Shown: positions 1 through 9,095 of the stretch, in pieces
Layout: every line of letters starts with the position of its first letter
How positions within the stretch are numbered: the first letter of the stretch is position 1
Source: Leptospira biflexa
GTDB taxonomy: Bacteria > Spirochaetota > UBA4802 > UB4802
NCBI GenBank assembly: GCA_020721905.1
Contig: DYLU01000032.1
Coordinates: 1 to 34,604 of the forward strand
Length of the DNA: 34,604 nt
Reading direction: 5' to 3'
Made by a program: the position numbers and the translations under genes
Notes under the pieces: model-generated
Told to the model about the DNA's origin: nothing
The model's database searches: none
The model's input: only the letters and a program-made list of their open reading frames with translations

Positions 1-21
1 CAGCGCGCAGAGACGGGGGTA

Positions 22-2151
22 ATGGAAAAAGGAAAGCAGGGGAAAAAGGAGCGATTTGATAAAAAGGAAAGGCATGGCAAGCCTAAGGACAGGTACCCCA
101 GAAAAGATTTCAGGAAAGATGATAAGCAAAGGCCGGGGACGGAAGAAAAGGGGCAAAGATCGGAAAGGCAGCATGCAACAACTGTAGTTGAAAAAAGAGA
201 TGTGCCGGTTATTGATAAAGAAGTTGTGGATTTGCAGAAACGGCAGAAAGACAAAGGAAAAGCCAAAGAAAAAGATAAGGACAAAGATAAACGTTTCTTA
301 AAAAAAGAAAAGGAGGAATTGGAAGAAAAATTATTGCTCCTGAAGCGAAAAAAGGAATCACAGCCACGGGAAGCTGTTGCTCCAAAAGAAATAGAGATTA
401 CCGAGACTATTACCGTTGGCGATCTTGCCAAAAAGATGAATATAAAAGCCAGTGAAGTAATTGCCAAGCTTATGTCAATGGGTGTTATGGCTACAATTAA
501 TCAGGTCATTGATGCTGATACTGCTTCAATACTGGCAAGTGAATATGGTACGGAAGTTAAAGTTGTCTCATTATATGAAGAAACAGTTATCAAAGTTGAT
601 GAAGAGGACAGACCTCAGGATTATGTGCCACGGCCACCAATAGTGACTGTTATGGGACATGTGGATCATGGCAAAACAAAATTGCTTGATGCAATCCGCG
701 AAACCAATGTTGTAGCCACGGAACATGGAGGTATTACACAGCATATTGGTGCGTACAGGGTAAAGGTTGAAGATAAACATGTTACATTCCTTGATACCCC
801 TGGCCATGAAGCCTTTACCACAATGCGTGCACGTGGTGCAAGTGTAACCGACATTGTTGTGCTGGTTGTTGCAGCAGATGATGGTGTTATGCCGCAGACC
901 ATAGAAGCAATAAATCATGCTAAAGCTGCAAATGTGCCTATTATAGTAGCAATAAATAAAATAGACCTTCCTGAAGCTAATCCAAACAGAGTAAAACAGG
1001 AGTTAACCTCATATGAACTCATACCGGAAGAGTGGGGAGGGACAACACTTTTTGCTGAAATAAGTGCAAAACAAAAAATAAATATCCATGAACTTTTGGA
1101 ATTAATATTAATTCAGGCAGAAATGCTTGAGCTTAAGGCCAATCCTGAACTCCGTGCAAAGGGCGTTGTTATTGAATCAAAACTTGACCCGGGCAGAGGC
1201 CCTATTGCAACAGTGCTGATTCAGAATGGCACACTGCATGTAGGCGATCCGTTTGTGGTTGGTCTGTATTCAGGCAGGGTGCGTGCGATGTTTACTGATA
1301 CCGGAGAGCAGGTACAGGATGCCACTCCTTCACTGCCGGTTGAAGTGCTTGGTATAAGCGGTGTGCCGTCAGCAGGTGATCCGTTCCAGGTAGTTGAATC
1401 AGAAAAATATGCACGCCAGATTGCCCAAAAGCGCCAGGAACTGGTGCGGCTTGAAAGTGCACAGAAGATCAAGAAGGTAACTCTGGAAGACTTGAATACA
1501 ATGATTAAGGAAGGCGAAATCAAAGAACTCAAGATTGTAATCAAAGCGGATGTTGACGGTTCTGTGCAGGCATTGCGCGATTCGTTACAAAAACATTCTA
1601 CCAATGATATCCGTGTTAAGGTAATTCATGCCGCAACAGGTGGTATTAATGAATCGGACGTTATGCTGGCTTCAGCTTCCAATGCTATCATTATAGGATA
1701 TCAGGTAAGACCATCAGCAAAGGTTGCGGAGATTGCTGAGAAAGAAAGTGTGTCAATTAAGTATTACAATATCATCTATGATGCCATTAATGATGTCAGG
1801 GCAGCCATGGAAGGTATGCTGTCACCTGAAATGAAAGAGGAGATTACATCAACCGGTGAAGTGAAACAGGTTTTCAAAATCAGCAAGGTTGGAACTGTGG
1901 CAGGATCTATTGTGTTAACGGGGCGATTAAAGCGAAGCGATAACATCAGGCTTATTCGTGATGGTGTTGTAGTTTATGATGGCAAGCTTAATTCATTGAA
2001 ACGTTTTAAAAACGATGCAGGTGAGGTTGAAGCGGGTCAGGAATGTGGTTTTACGTTAGAAAGTTTCAATGATATCAAAGAAGGCGACAATTTTGAATCT
2101 TATCAGATAATAGAAATAAAAAAGAAATTAGCTGATTCCTCACAAGGATAA
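22..2151 (+). CDS. infB: Translation initiation factor IF-2
   Basis: GTPase that delivers initiator fMet-tRNA to the 30S subunit and promotes subunit joining in the cytoplasm. The first ~120 residues are a Lys/Glu-rich charged linker with a KDKDKDK run. An IF2N fold follows (about 128-182). The G domain has G1 GHVDHGKT (212-219), G3 DTPGHE (from D258) and G4 NKID (312-315). Domains II, III and the C-terminal fMet-tRNA-binding barrel complete 709 residues, short to normal for the family. The chosen ATG follows a GGGGG stretch, but the frame is open back to the window edge (seven more codons), so the true start may lie outside. It is the first gene of an infB-rbfA-truB block and ends 9 bp before rbfA. 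Confidence 0.97.
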   Translation: MEKGKQGKKERFDKKERHGKPKDRYPRKDFRKDDKQRPGTEEKGQRSERQHATTVVEKRDVPVIDKEVVDLQKRQKDKGKAKEKDKDKDKRFLKKEKEELEEKLLLLKRKKESQPREAVAPKEIEITETITVGDLAKKMNIKASEVIAKLMSMGVMATINQVIDADTASILASEYGTEVKVVSLYEETVIKVDEEDRPQDYVPRPPIVTVMGHVDHGKTKLLDAIRETNVVATEHGGITQHIGAYRVKVEDKHVTFLDTPGHEAFTTMRARGASVTDIVVLVVAADDGVMPQTIEAINHAKAANVPIIVAINKIDLPEANPNRVKQELTSYELIPEEWGGTTLFAEISAKQKINIHELLELILIQAEMLELKANPELRAKGVVIESKLDPGRGPIATVLIQNGTLHVGDPFVVGLYSGRVRAMFTDTGEQVQDATPSLPVEVLGISGVPSAGDPFQVVESEKYARQIAQKRQELVRLESAQKIKKVTLEDLNTMIKEGEIKELKIVIKADVDGSVQALRDSLQKHSTNDIRVKVIHAATGGINESDVMLASASNAIIIGYQVRPSAKVAEIAEKESVSIKYYNIIYDAINDVRAAMEGMLSPEMKEEITSTGEVKQVFKISKVGTVAGSIVLTGRLKRSDNIRLIRDGVVVYDGKLNSLKRFKNDAGEVEAGQECGFTLESFNDIKEGDNFESYQIIEIKKKLADSSQG

Positions 2152-2160
2152 ACCGGTAAC

Positions 2161-2535
2161 ATGGGATTCAGAAAACAGAAATTAGAGACACAGATTAAAA
2201 AACTTGTTGGCACGTTAATAGTAACGGAGATTAAAGATCCGCGCATTGGGTTTGTAACTGTAACAAATGTTGAATTGAGTAAAGATTATGCATATGCAGA
2301 TGTGTATGTTTCAGTGCTGGGTGATGACAACACCAAAGCAAAGTCACTGGCTGGTCTGCAATCTGCACGAGGATTTATCCAGTTTAGAGTTGGGAAAGCC
2401 CTGAGTATCCGCACTAACCCTGAAATTCGTTTTCATTTAGATACATCTATTGAAGAAGGCGTGGATATGGTTAACCTGCTTGAAAAATTAGAAAAAGAAA
2501 CTTTAAAGAATAATAGCGGAAGCAGTGATAAGTAA
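2161..2535 (+). CDS. rbfA: Ribosome-binding factor A
   Basis: Small KH-fold protein that binds immature 30S subunits and helps 16S rRNA 5'-end maturation and cold adaptation. At 124 residues it has the normal length. Typical family features are the start MGFRKQKLETQIKK, the segment KDPRIGFVTVTNVELSKD and the C-terminal helix with IRTNPEIRFHLDTS. The ATG lies 9 bp after the infB stop, with AAGGA just upstream overlapping the end of infB, which indicates co-transcription and probable translational coupling. It is followed 3 bp later by truB. Confidence 0.96.
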   Translation: MGFRKQKLETQIKKLVGTLIVTEIKDPRIGFVTVTNVELSKDYAYADVYVSVLGDDNTKAKSLAGLQSARGFIQFRVGKALSIRTNPEIRFHLDTSIEEGVDMVNLLEKLEKETLKNNSGSSDK

Positions 2536-2538
2536 AAT

Positions 2539-3480
2539 ATGAGTATCCCCCATATAAAGGATTGCGTGTTGCTTATAGACAAGCCGCCCGGCTATACTTC
2601 TTTTGATAGTATACATCGTATCCGAAAAACACTGAAAGTTAAAAAGTGTGGTCATGCGGGTACACTGGATAAATTTGCATCAGGTCTTTTAATTGTGTGC
2701 GTGGGGTGGGCAACGCGACTGGTGCCGTTTTTTATGGGTATGGACAAGCGGTATATTGCCACTCTGCAATTAGGTGTGGCAACTGACACACATGATAGTG
2801 AGGGGCTGGTTATTTCAGAAAGTAATATTCAGTGTACAGTTGAGGATATACGTTCCTGCCTTCAAACTTATTTTACAGGCCATATTATGCAGGCTCCTCC
2901 TGATTATTCCGCTATTAAAATCAACGGGAAACGTTCATCAGACAGGGTGCGCCAAGGGGAATTGGTAGCGATAGCCCCTAGACCAGTCCACATCCATAAC
3001 ATTACGGTACTTGATTTTGATACAGCCTGTTCACAGCTCACCCTTGACATTACGTGTAGCAAGGGCACATATATCAGGGCACTTGCTCGAGACCTGGGTT
3101 TGCAATTGCAAACAGGGGCCCATGTTAAAGCGTTGCGAAGGATTTCCATTGGGGATTTCAGCGTTACAGATGCCATGACAACGGAACAATGCAATGAGCT
3201 ATCGCACAAAAGAATTGAAGATATACGTGGAATTTTTACTCCTTTCAGGGCGCTTGGTCACTTTGGTATCATGGCAGTAAAACGGGATTCATTGATAAAG
3301 ATTAAACATGGGAAACTGCTTGGTCATGATGATATTATATATGTTACCGGTGAACCTGTGTTCAGGGTGGTGCCTGAGGGGAGTGAAGATTTAGTGGCTC
3401 TGGCTGTGAAAGATGAAAAAGGGTACAGGTGCAAAAAAGTTTTTATTGAAGAGCTTGATAAAATTGATACAATGGAATAA
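2539..3480 (+). CDS. truB: tRNA pseudouridine-55 synthase
   Basis: Converts U55 of the tRNA T-loop to pseudouridine. The 313-residue protein carries the TruB motif GHAGTLDKFASGLL with catalytic Asp44, and the KRYIATLQLGVATDTHDSEG and CSKGTYIRALARDLG segments conserved in the family. About 75 C-terminal residues after the catalytic domain correspond to the PUA-like RNA-binding tail. It starts 3 bp after the rbfA stop. A ribF gene, often found here in other bacteria, is absent: truB is followed directly by a 129-bp gap and rpsO. Confidence 0.96.
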   Translation: MSIPHIKDCVLLIDKPPGYTSFDSIHRIRKTLKVKKCGHAGTLDKFASGLLIVCVGWATRLVPFFMGMDKRYIATLQLGVATDTHDSEGLVISESNIQCTVEDIRSCLQTYFTGHIMQAPPDYSAIKINGKRSSDRVRQGELVAIAPRPVHIHNITVLDFDTACSQLTLDITCSKGTYIRALARDLGLQLQTGAHVKALRRISIGDFSVTDAMTTEQCNELSHKRIEDIRGIFTPFRALGHFGIMAVKRDSLIKIKHGKLLGHDDIIYVTGEPVFRVVPEGSEDLVALAVKDEKGYRCKKVFIEELDKIDTME

Positions 3481-3534
3481 AAGTGTTCCCCGCTTTTTAT
3501 AATTTATTTCTTGACTGATTTTGAATGCAAATAG

Positions 3535-3560
3535 CACTGTGGAATATAAGGCTTACAGTG
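3535..3560 (+). promoter_or_regulatory. Inverted repeat in the rpsO leader
   Basis: CACTGT and ACAGTG arms (6 bp) separated by 14 bases lie about 50 bp before rpsO. S15 is known to autoregulate through leader RNA structure in several bacteria, so this hairpin could take part, but the stem is short. A TTGACT at 3511-3516 has no good -10 at the right spacing. Confidence 0.25.
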
Positions 3561-3609
3561 AATACAATAAAATAGAATATAGTGATTGTAAGGAGGACTA
3601 AAAAGTCGT

Positions 3610-3867
3610 ATGGCAGAAAAAAGCGAGATTATCAACAAATACCAGTTGCATGAAAAGGATACCGGATCAGCAGAGGTTCAAATTGCCCTTTTAACTGAGA
3701 GGATTAACCATCTGACCGAACATTTCAAAGTACATGTTAAAGACCATCACTCACGCCGTGGTTTGCTCAAGCTTGTAGGCAAACGCAGACGGCTTCTTGA
3801 TTATCTTAAAAAGAAGGATTTAACAAAGTACAGAGAACTGATTAAATCACTTGGCATACGAAGGTAA
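3610..3867 (+). CDS. rpsO: 30S ribosomal protein S15
   Basis: Primary 16S rRNA-binding protein of the 30S platform. The 85 residues cover the whole four-helix family fold and are only slightly shorter than the usual 88-89. Diagnostic segments are [40 protein letters not shown] and the C-terminal [13 protein letters not shown] strong AAGGAGG at 3590-3596 precedes the ATG by 13 bases, which is longer than usual, and no closer in-frame start exists. It sits directly before pnp, the common rpsO-pnp pairing. Confidence 0.97.
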   Translation: MAEKSEIINKYQLHEKDTGSAEVQIALLTERINHLTEHFKVHVKDHHSRRGLLKLVGKRRRLLDYLKKKDLTKYRELIKSLGIRR

Positions 3868-3909
3868 AGGGTCCAAAAGAATTTAAAATAAGTAGTTAAG
3901 GATTATACA

Positions 3910-5997
3910 ATGAATAAAGAATTTGTAGCGCATATTGGAGATAATGTAATCCTGTTTAATACCGGAATACTTGCAAAGCAGGCGGATGGTTCCGTGGCGG
4001 TTTCGTGTGGCGAAACGATAGTATTTGCTTCAGCTGTTGCATCAAAGAAGGTTGTGGAAGGACAGGATTTTTTCCCGTTGACGGTTGATTATAGGGAAAA
4101 ACATTACTCAGCGGGCAAGATACCCGGTGGTTTTATTAAACGTGAAGGAAGACCCAGCGATAAGGAAATTTTAACCAGCAGGCTGGCTGACAGGCCCATA
4201 CGCCCTTTATTTCCGGATGATTTTGTTAATGAGGTGCAGGTTATTATATATGTGCTTTCTGCTGACAGGGAGCATCAGCCGGATGTGATGGCAATAAATG
4301 CAGCATCAGCTGCACTCAGTATATCAGGCATTCCCTTTAAGGGGCCTGTTGGTGCTGTAAGGGTTGGCAGAATCAATGGGCAGTGGAAGATAAATCCATA
4401 CTTTCAGGAAATGGAACACAGTGATATTGACCTTGTTGTGGCCGGAACAAAAAAAGCTGTGACCATGATTGAAGGGCAGGCAAAGAATTTAACCGAAGAT
4501 GAGATGATAGAAGCTGTTGAATTTGCCCATGCCAATATCATAAAACTGTGTGAAGTACAGGAAGCATTAAAAGAAGCCTGTGGCAAACCACTGATGTCCT
4601 ATGAGCCAAAATTAAGCAATAAGGAACTTGAAAAAATTGTACGGGAACGATATTTTGCTGACATTGAACAGCTAAAAGATGTTCATGAGAAGAAGGCACG
4701 CGAGCAGGCAAAGGATGCGCTCATTACAACAATAACCAGCCAGCTGCAGGAACAATTCCCTGATACCATTAAGCTTGTCCCTGAAATTGTAGACAACTTA
4801 GATGCCGAGGTGGTACGCTCACGTATTTTAAATGAAGGCAAGCGCGCAGATGGCAGAGGACTCAGGGATATCAGACCAATTGATATCATGATTGGTATTT
4901 TGCCACGTGCACATGGTTCGGCACTTTTTACTCGTGGCCAGACACAGAGTTTGGGGATAGTAACACTGGGAACAGTTGCTGATTCCCAGCGTATAGATAG
5001 TATTGATTTGATTGAAGAATCGTACAAGCGGTTCATGCTTCACTACTACTTCCCGCCATTCAGCGTTGGTGAAGTTGGAAGGGTTGGCGGTGTGGGTCGT
5101 CGTGAGATAGGTCATGGGATGCTGGCTGAGCGAGCACTGGAATATGCTATTCCGGATGAAGATGTATTCCCCTATACCATTCGTGTTGTTTCAGAAATTC
5201 TTGAATCGAATGGTTCTTCATCAATGGCTACTGTGTGTTCAGGCTCGCTTGCGTTGTTCAATGCCGGTGTGCCCATGAAAGCACCGGTTGCTGGTATTGC
5301 AATGGGTCTGGTACTGGAGGGCAACCGCTATGCCATTTTAAGTGATATACAGGGTATTGAAGACCATCTGGGGGATATGGATTTCAAGGTTGCCGGTACT
5401 GCAACCGGTATCACCGCATTCCAGATGGACATCAAGATTGAGGGTATCACCACTGAGATTATGCGCAAAGCGTTAGATCAGGCAAAGGAAGGAAGACTCT
5501 ATATACTGGGAAAGATGAATGAAGTAATATCAGAACCTTCAAAGGAACTATCGCCCCATGCACCAAAAATTGCCGTTATGAAGATTGAAATTGAAAAGAT
5601 TGGCGAAGTGATTGGGCCCGGTGGCAGAGTCATCAAGAAGATCATAGAGGAATCAGGAGCTGATATTAATATTGAGCCTGATGGTACTGTATTTATATCT
5701 GCCAATGAACAGGATGCAATTGAGAAGGCAAAGCTTTCCATTAAAGGATTGGTTGAAGAGGTGGAAGTTGGCGCTATCTACAAAGGTATTGTAAAGCGGA
5801 TTACTGATTTTGGTGCTTTTGTAGAAATATTGCCCGGCAAACAGGGGCTGGTACATATTTCCAAGCTTGATCATTCACGGGTTGAAAAGGTGAAGGATAT
5901 TTTGAACGAAGGTGATGAAGTGCTGGTCAAGGTTATTGGCATTGATGAGCAGGGGCGTATTAATTTAAGCCGTAAAGATGCTATGAAGAAGCATTAG
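3910..5997 (+). CDS. pnp: Polyribonucleotide nucleotidyltransferase (PNPase)
   Basis: Phosphorolytic 3'-5' exoribonuclease of the mRNA decay machinery. The 695 residues show the normal order: first RNase PH core (about 10-140), helical linker, second RNase PH core (about 310-540, including the GRREIGHGMLAERAL region), KH domain with the GxxG loop (IGPGGRVIKKIIEESGADI), then an S1 domain (ITDFGAFVEILPGKQGLVHI). Length and domains are complete. It lies 42 bp after rpsO and 8 bp before the M16 peptidase, so the three are probably one transcript. Confidence 0.97.
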   Translation: MNKEFVAHIGDNVILFNTGILAKQADGSVAVSCGETIVFASAVASKKVVEGQDFFPLTVDYREKHYSAGKIPGGFIKREGRPSDKEILTSRLADRPIRPLFPDDFVNEVQVIIYVLSADREHQPDVMAINAASAALSISGIPFKGPVGAVRVGRINGQWKINPYFQEMEHSDIDLVVAGTKKAVTMIEGQAKNLTEDEMIEAVEFAHANIIKLCEVQEALKEACGKPLMSYEPKLSNKELEKIVRERYFADIEQLKDVHEKKAREQAKDALITTITSQLQEQFPDTIKLVPEIVDNLDAEVVRSRILNEGKRADGRGLRDIRPIDIMIGILPRAHGSALFTRGQTQSLGIVTLGTVADSQRIDSIDLIEESYKRFMLHYYFPPFSVGEVGRVGGVGRREIGHGMLAERALEYAIPDEDVFPYTIRVVSEILESNGSSSMATVCSGSLALFNAGVPMKAPVAGIAMGLVLEGNRYAILSDIQGIEDHLGDMDFKVAGTATGITAFQMDIKIEGITTEIMRKALDQAKEGRLYILGKMNEVISEPSKELSPHAPKIAVMKIEIEKIGEVIGPGGRVIKKIIEESGADINIEPDGTVFISANEQDAIEKAKLSIKGLVEEVEVGAIYKGIVKRITDFGAFVEILPGKQGLVHISKLDHSRVEKVKDILNEGDEVLVKVIGIDEQGRINLSRKDAMKKH

Positions 5998-6005
5998 TCC
6001 GGAAA

Positions 6006-7268
6006 ATGGTACATAAATTTACACTTCCTAATGGGATTATAGTTTTACTTGAGCCAATTGATACTGTTGTATCGGTGTCGTGTGGTCTGTGGATTAAGGT
6101 TGGCTCGCGCCATGAAAAAGCCAATGAGATGGGGTATGCCCATTTCATTGAGCATATGCTTTTCAAGGGCACAGACAAATACAGTGCAAAGGATATTGCA
6201 CGTATGGTAGACAGGGTAGGCGGACAGCACAATGCAGCAACCAACAGGGAATATACCTGTTATTATATTAATGTGGTATCGGATTATTTAGAATTAGCTG
6301 TTGAAATATTGTCTGACACCTATCTTCATTCCACCTTTGATGCTGAAGAGATAGAGAAAGAAAAAAATGTGGTGATTGAGGAAATCCGGATGTATGAAGA
6401 TACACCGGATGAACATATCCATGACCTTTTCATGGATACCATGTTTTATAACAGCCCATTGGGGCATTCAATACTGGGCAGCTTTGATACAATAAGTACC
6501 ATTAATAGAGACAGTATAGTGGCATTTTATAAACATCATTATACTGATGATGCAAGCCTTTTTGTTATTTCCGGTAACTTCGATATAGAAGATGCCCGGC
6601 AAATTATTGAAAAGTATTTCTGTTATGATTGTACATCAGCAAATAATAAAAGTGTTCCTGTATTATCACAGTATGAACGCAAATTACGGGTACATCTGGA
6701 TAAAGACTTGGAGCAGATACACCTGTGTATTGGCACTGATGGCGTGAGTAGAGTTGATGAGGACAGGTGGGCATTTTATTTATTTAATACTATTTTAGGC
6801 GGAAGCATGTCATCGCGTCTTTTTCAGAATATCCGCGAAAAAGAAGGATTATGCTATAGTATATATTGTTTTCATTCATCGTTCATGGATACCGGTGTAT
6901 TTGGCATCTATTGCGGTACAGCTCCTTCACAGTATAACAAACTGTTGCAGTTAATAGCACATGAGTGCCGGTTAATTATGTCTCAGGGGATTTCCGAAGA
7001 GGAGCTGGCCGATGCAAAAAGCTACCTGATTGGGAATATGGCGTTAAGCCTTGAAAGTACTGAGGTACGCATGAGCCATATTGCCAAAAATGAGATTGTT
7101 TTTGGCCAGCAATTTACCTTCAAGGAAATAGTAAGAAATATACAGGCAGTAACAATGGAAGATTTTATGCGGATTGCCCACAGGATTTTAGATAATACAC
7201 AGTTTTCACTGGTAACAATAGGCAAATTGCCGCAGAATCCTGTTGAAGAGTTCAATCTAAATATATAA
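6006..7268 (+). CDS. M16 family zinc metallopeptidase
   Basis: Insulinase/processing-peptidase family (YmxG/PqqL-like). The inverted zinc motif HxxEH is seen as HFIEH (H46, E49, H50), and the third ligand is probably E125 or E126 in NVVIEEIRMYEDTPDE. The second, non-catalytic M16 half contains LGGSMSSRLFQNIREKEGLCYS, the R/Y-type motif of the family. The 420 residues match the usual single-chain bacterial members. No signal peptide is visible, so it is probably cytoplasmic. The gene starts 8 bp after pnp, a linkage common in many bacteria. Substrate unknown. Confidence 0.92.
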   Translation: MVHKFTLPNGIIVLLEPIDTVVSVSCGLWIKVGSRHEKANEMGYAHFIEHMLFKGTDKYSAKDIARMVDRVGGQHNAATNREYTCYYINVVSDYLELAVEILSDTYLHSTFDAEEIEKEKNVVIEEIRMYEDTPDEHIHDLFMDTMFYNSPLGHSILGSFDTISTINRDSIVAFYKHHYTDDASLFVISGNFDIEDARQIIEKYFCYDCTSANNKSVPVLSQYERKLRVHLDKDLEQIHLCIGTDGVSRVDEDRWAFYLFNTILGGSMSSRLFQNIREKEGLCYSIYCFHSSFMDTGVFGIYCGTAPSQYNKLLQLIAHECRLIMSQGISEEELADAKSYLIGNMALSLESTEVRMSHIAKNEIVFGQQFTFKEIVRNIQAVTMEDFMRIAHRILDNTQFSLVTIGKLPQNPVEEFNLNI

Positions 7269-7326
7269 ATTTAGCACTTCAAACTTGAACTTGCATAAAC
7301 TGATATAAAATATTTATATAAAATGG

Positions 7327-7355
7327 TTGACACTATTGAGTAAAAAAGATACTCA
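7327..7355 (+). promoter_or_regulatory. Promoter with overlapping operator before the HTH/NusG pair
   Basis: A TTGACA (7327-7332) is followed by a weak -10 (GATACT/TACTCA region, 7348-7355). Overlapping that -10 is a perfect inverted repeat, TGAGTA-N7-TACTCA (7337-7355), ending 8 bp before the start codon of the winged-helix gene. The position suits autorepression by that protein. No Shine-Dalgarno is visible, so the transcript may have a very short leader. Confidence 0.4.
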
Positions 7356-7363
7356 TATCCAAT

Positions 7364-7900
7364 ATGTTAGATGCACTTATTACATCCAAAACGCGGCTAA
7401 ATATCCTGCTGAAATTTTTTGTAAACCCTCATACTAAAGGATATCTCAGAGAGCTGGCTGCCCAGATGAATGAATCAACCAATGCGGTGCGTGTAGAACT
7501 TGACCGCCTTGTTGAGGCAGGATACCTTGAGCGCAGTGCCCAGGGTAACAAAGTGTACTATAATGCCAACACAAAACATCCTCTTTACAAAGATATTCAT
7601 ACCGTAGTAAAAAAATATCTTGGTATTGATGTGCTGATTGATAGTGTTTTGTCAAAGCTTGGGAAGGTTAACGATGCATATGTCATAGGTGATTATTCCA
7701 GAGGGATAGATAGTGGTATTATTGATGTTGTCATTATAGGTACTGTTGATTATTCATATCTGGCACAACTTATTGAAAAAGCTGAAGGAATCATAAAGCG
7801 CAAGGTGCGGCCACTGGTGCTATCGCCAAAAGAAAAAACTAAATATAAAGAAAAGCTCAATTTAGACAAAGCGCTTCTGGTATGGCACAATGGAAAATAA
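7364..7900 (+). CDS. Winged-helix regulator with nucleotidyltransferase-like domain
   Basis: 178 residues. The N-terminal ~75 form an ArsR/MarR-like winged helix (MLDALITSKTRLNILLKFF, then YLRELAAQMNESTNAVRVEL as recognition helix region and a YYNANTKHPLY wing). The C-terminal ~100 resemble a degenerate MNT-type nucleotidyltransferase fold: GDYSRGIDSGIIDVVIIG sits where active enzymes have GSxARGxxxxxSDxDL. The catalytic Asp pair is replaced, so it is probably not an active transferase. Similar proteins occur beside UpxY/NusG-like genes in polysaccharide loci. Here the two overlap by 11 bp, so they are almost certainly translationally coupled. A palindromic operator lies directly upstream. 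Confidence 0.75.
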   Translation: MLDALITSKTRLNILLKFFVNPHTKGYLRELAAQMNESTNAVRVELDRLVEAGYLERSAQGNKVYYNANTKHPLYKDIHTVVKKYLGIDVLIDSVLSKLGKVNDAYVIGDYSRGIDSGIIDVVIIGTVDYSYLAQLIEKAEGIIKRKVRPLVLSPKEKTKYKEKLNLDKALLVWHNGK

Positions 7901-8390
7901 CTGGTATGCGGTGTACGTTCGCTCGCGCCATGAGTTTAAAGTACACAGTGCACTGTTAGCAAAAGGTATTGAGTCTTTTTTGCCTGTGGTTGAAAGGTTG
8001 CGACATTGGAAAGACAGAAAAAAGCTCATTCCATTCCCGCTGTTCCCGGGTTATCTTTTTGTTAAGCTTCCGGATGATAAAGTTTATTTTCTGCAGGTTT
8101 TAAAAATTAATGGTGTGGTAAAAATATTGGGCGATAGTTCCGGATATCAGCCTGTTGCTGATGATCAGATAGTAAGTATATATAAAATGGTGAACAGCAA
8201 GCTTCCAATTGATGAACACCCCTATTTAAAGAAAGGCCAGAAGGTAAAAATAATCAATGGCCCTCTGTCAGGCGTACAGGGGATACTGGATAGCAGGGGG
8301 GCCGAACATCATGTCGTTGTTTCAGTTGATATTTTGCAGAAAGGGGTGTCAGTAAAAGTGAATATACATGACATTGAGCCTGTTATTTGA
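7890..8390 (+). CDS. NusG-paralogue transcription antiterminator (UpxY/RfaH/LoaP type)
   Basis: 166 residues: NGN domain (NWYAVYVRSRHEFKVHSALL through PLFPGYLFVKL), a linker, and a C-terminal KOW motif (LKKGQKVKIINGPLSGVQGIL). The start and the FPGYLFV segment are hallmarks of specialised NusG paralogues, which bind RNA polymerase at a specific leader signal and suppress termination along long surface-polysaccharide or biosynthetic operons. Housekeeping nusG usually lies beside rplK-rplA and is slightly longer, which argues against this being it. The start overlaps the end of the winged-helix gene. The likely target operons are the sugar genes at 11833-14816 or a locus elsewhere. Confidence 0.88.
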   Translation: MENNWYAVYVRSRHEFKVHSALLAKGIESFLPVVERLRHWKDRKKLIPFPLFPGYLFVKLPDDKVYFLQVLKINGVVKILGDSSGYQPVADDQIVSIYKMVNSKLPIDEHPYLKKGQKVKIINGPLSGVQGILDSRGAEHHVVVSVDILQKGVSVKVNIHDIEPVI

Positions 8391-8570
8391 TTATTTATAT
8401 AAAAAATAATTGTTTTATTTTGATAACTGCAATATATCACATCTGGTAATACATAATAAAAGTATAAGAATATGAATATAACTATCACCGGGAATAGGTT
8501 GCCTGAGCTTATATACAGTGTGGCAATTTCAATGTTATGTAAATGAGATTGCTTTATCCCGATGACAGTA

Positions 8571-8629
8571 AGACTTGTAGTGACTTAAAAAAGTGAGGTT
8601 TGCGAGTGTTTCAATGCATTCACTAGTCT
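8571..8629 (+). promoter_or_regulatory. Structured leader candidate downstream of the antiterminator
   Basis: Arms AGACT+AGTGA (8571-8575, 8579-8583) pair with TCACT+AGTCT (8620-8629), giving a 10-bp stem with a 3-base bulge around a 36-base loop. It lies in the 295-bp intergenic stretch 8391-8685, which otherwise contains no gene that I can support. RfaH and LoaP act on hairpin signals in leaders, so this is a candidate recruitment element. It does not contain an ops-like GGTAG core that I recognise. Confidence 0.3.
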
Positions 8630-8654
8630 GTTGAATGGCACCATAACATTTTGT

Positions 8655-8672
8655 TCAAAATCATCATTTTGA
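8655..8672 (+). promoter_or_regulatory. Palindrome abutting the ribosome-binding site
   Basis: TCAAAAT-CATC-ATTTTGA, a perfect 7-bp inverted repeat, ends one base before the GGAGG (8674-8678) of the DUF2177 gene. It could be an operator or an RNA hairpin that limits ribosome access. Confidence 0.35.
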
Positions 8673-8685
8673 TGGAGGTTCTATA

Positions 8686-9087
8686 ATGAATTACGTAAAA
8701 ATTTATATTAGCGCATTAATTCTTTTTCTGCTCATTGACGCACTGTGGTTAACTGTGATAGCAAGGTCCATGTATAAACACTATTTAGGTTATCTTATGG
8801 GTGAGGTGGTGTGGTGGGCTGTTATTTCATTTTATGTACTGTTTATTTTTGGGTTACAGTATTTTTGTATTATACCTGCCATGAAAGCACAATCAGTAAT
8901 GCAGGCTTTATATACGGGAGCACTATTTGGGCTTGTAAGCTATGCAACGTATGACCTGACAAATCAGGCAACTATTAAAGGATGGCCAATACTCATTACC
9001 GGTATTGATTTGCTGTGGGGAGCATTTATAGGAGCTGTCGTCAGTGCGCTTACAGTAAAAATTGCATTGCTTTTAAAGTTATACTGA
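8686..9087 (+). CDS. DUF2177 family inner-membrane protein
   Basis: 133 residues with about four membrane segments. Family signatures are LIDALWLTVIARSMY near the N-terminus, ATYDLTNQATIKGWP in the third segment and DLLWGAFIGAV in the last. The function of DUF2177 is not known to me. A clear GGAGG lies 7 bp before the ATG. The broken repeat-protein gene begins 8 bp after the stop, which suggests one transcript. It sits between the antiterminator and the polysaccharide genes but has no obvious sugar-related feature. Confidence 0.85.
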   Translation: MNYVKIYISALILFLLIDALWLTVIARSMYKHYLGYLMGEVVWWAVISFYVLFIFGLQYFCIIPAMKAQSVMQALYTGALFGLVSYATYDLTNQATIKGWPILITGIDLLWGAFIGAVVSALTVKIALLLKLY

Positions 9088-9095
9088 GATACCTG

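Noticed and set aside
571-918. Minus-strand open frame rich in Cys and His inside infB
   Set aside because: Antisense of the conserved G domain; the Cys/His content is a product of reading the complement of the GTPase motifs.
3511-3550. Promoter TTGACT...TATAAG before rpsO
   Set aside because: Spacing between the boxes is 28 bases, too long for a sigma-70 promoter; no better -10 lies at 16-18 bases.
7890-8390. Housekeeping NusG
   Set aside because: Sequence has the short UpxY/RfaH-like form, lies beside an HTH regulator and not by rplK/secE, and overlaps that regulator.
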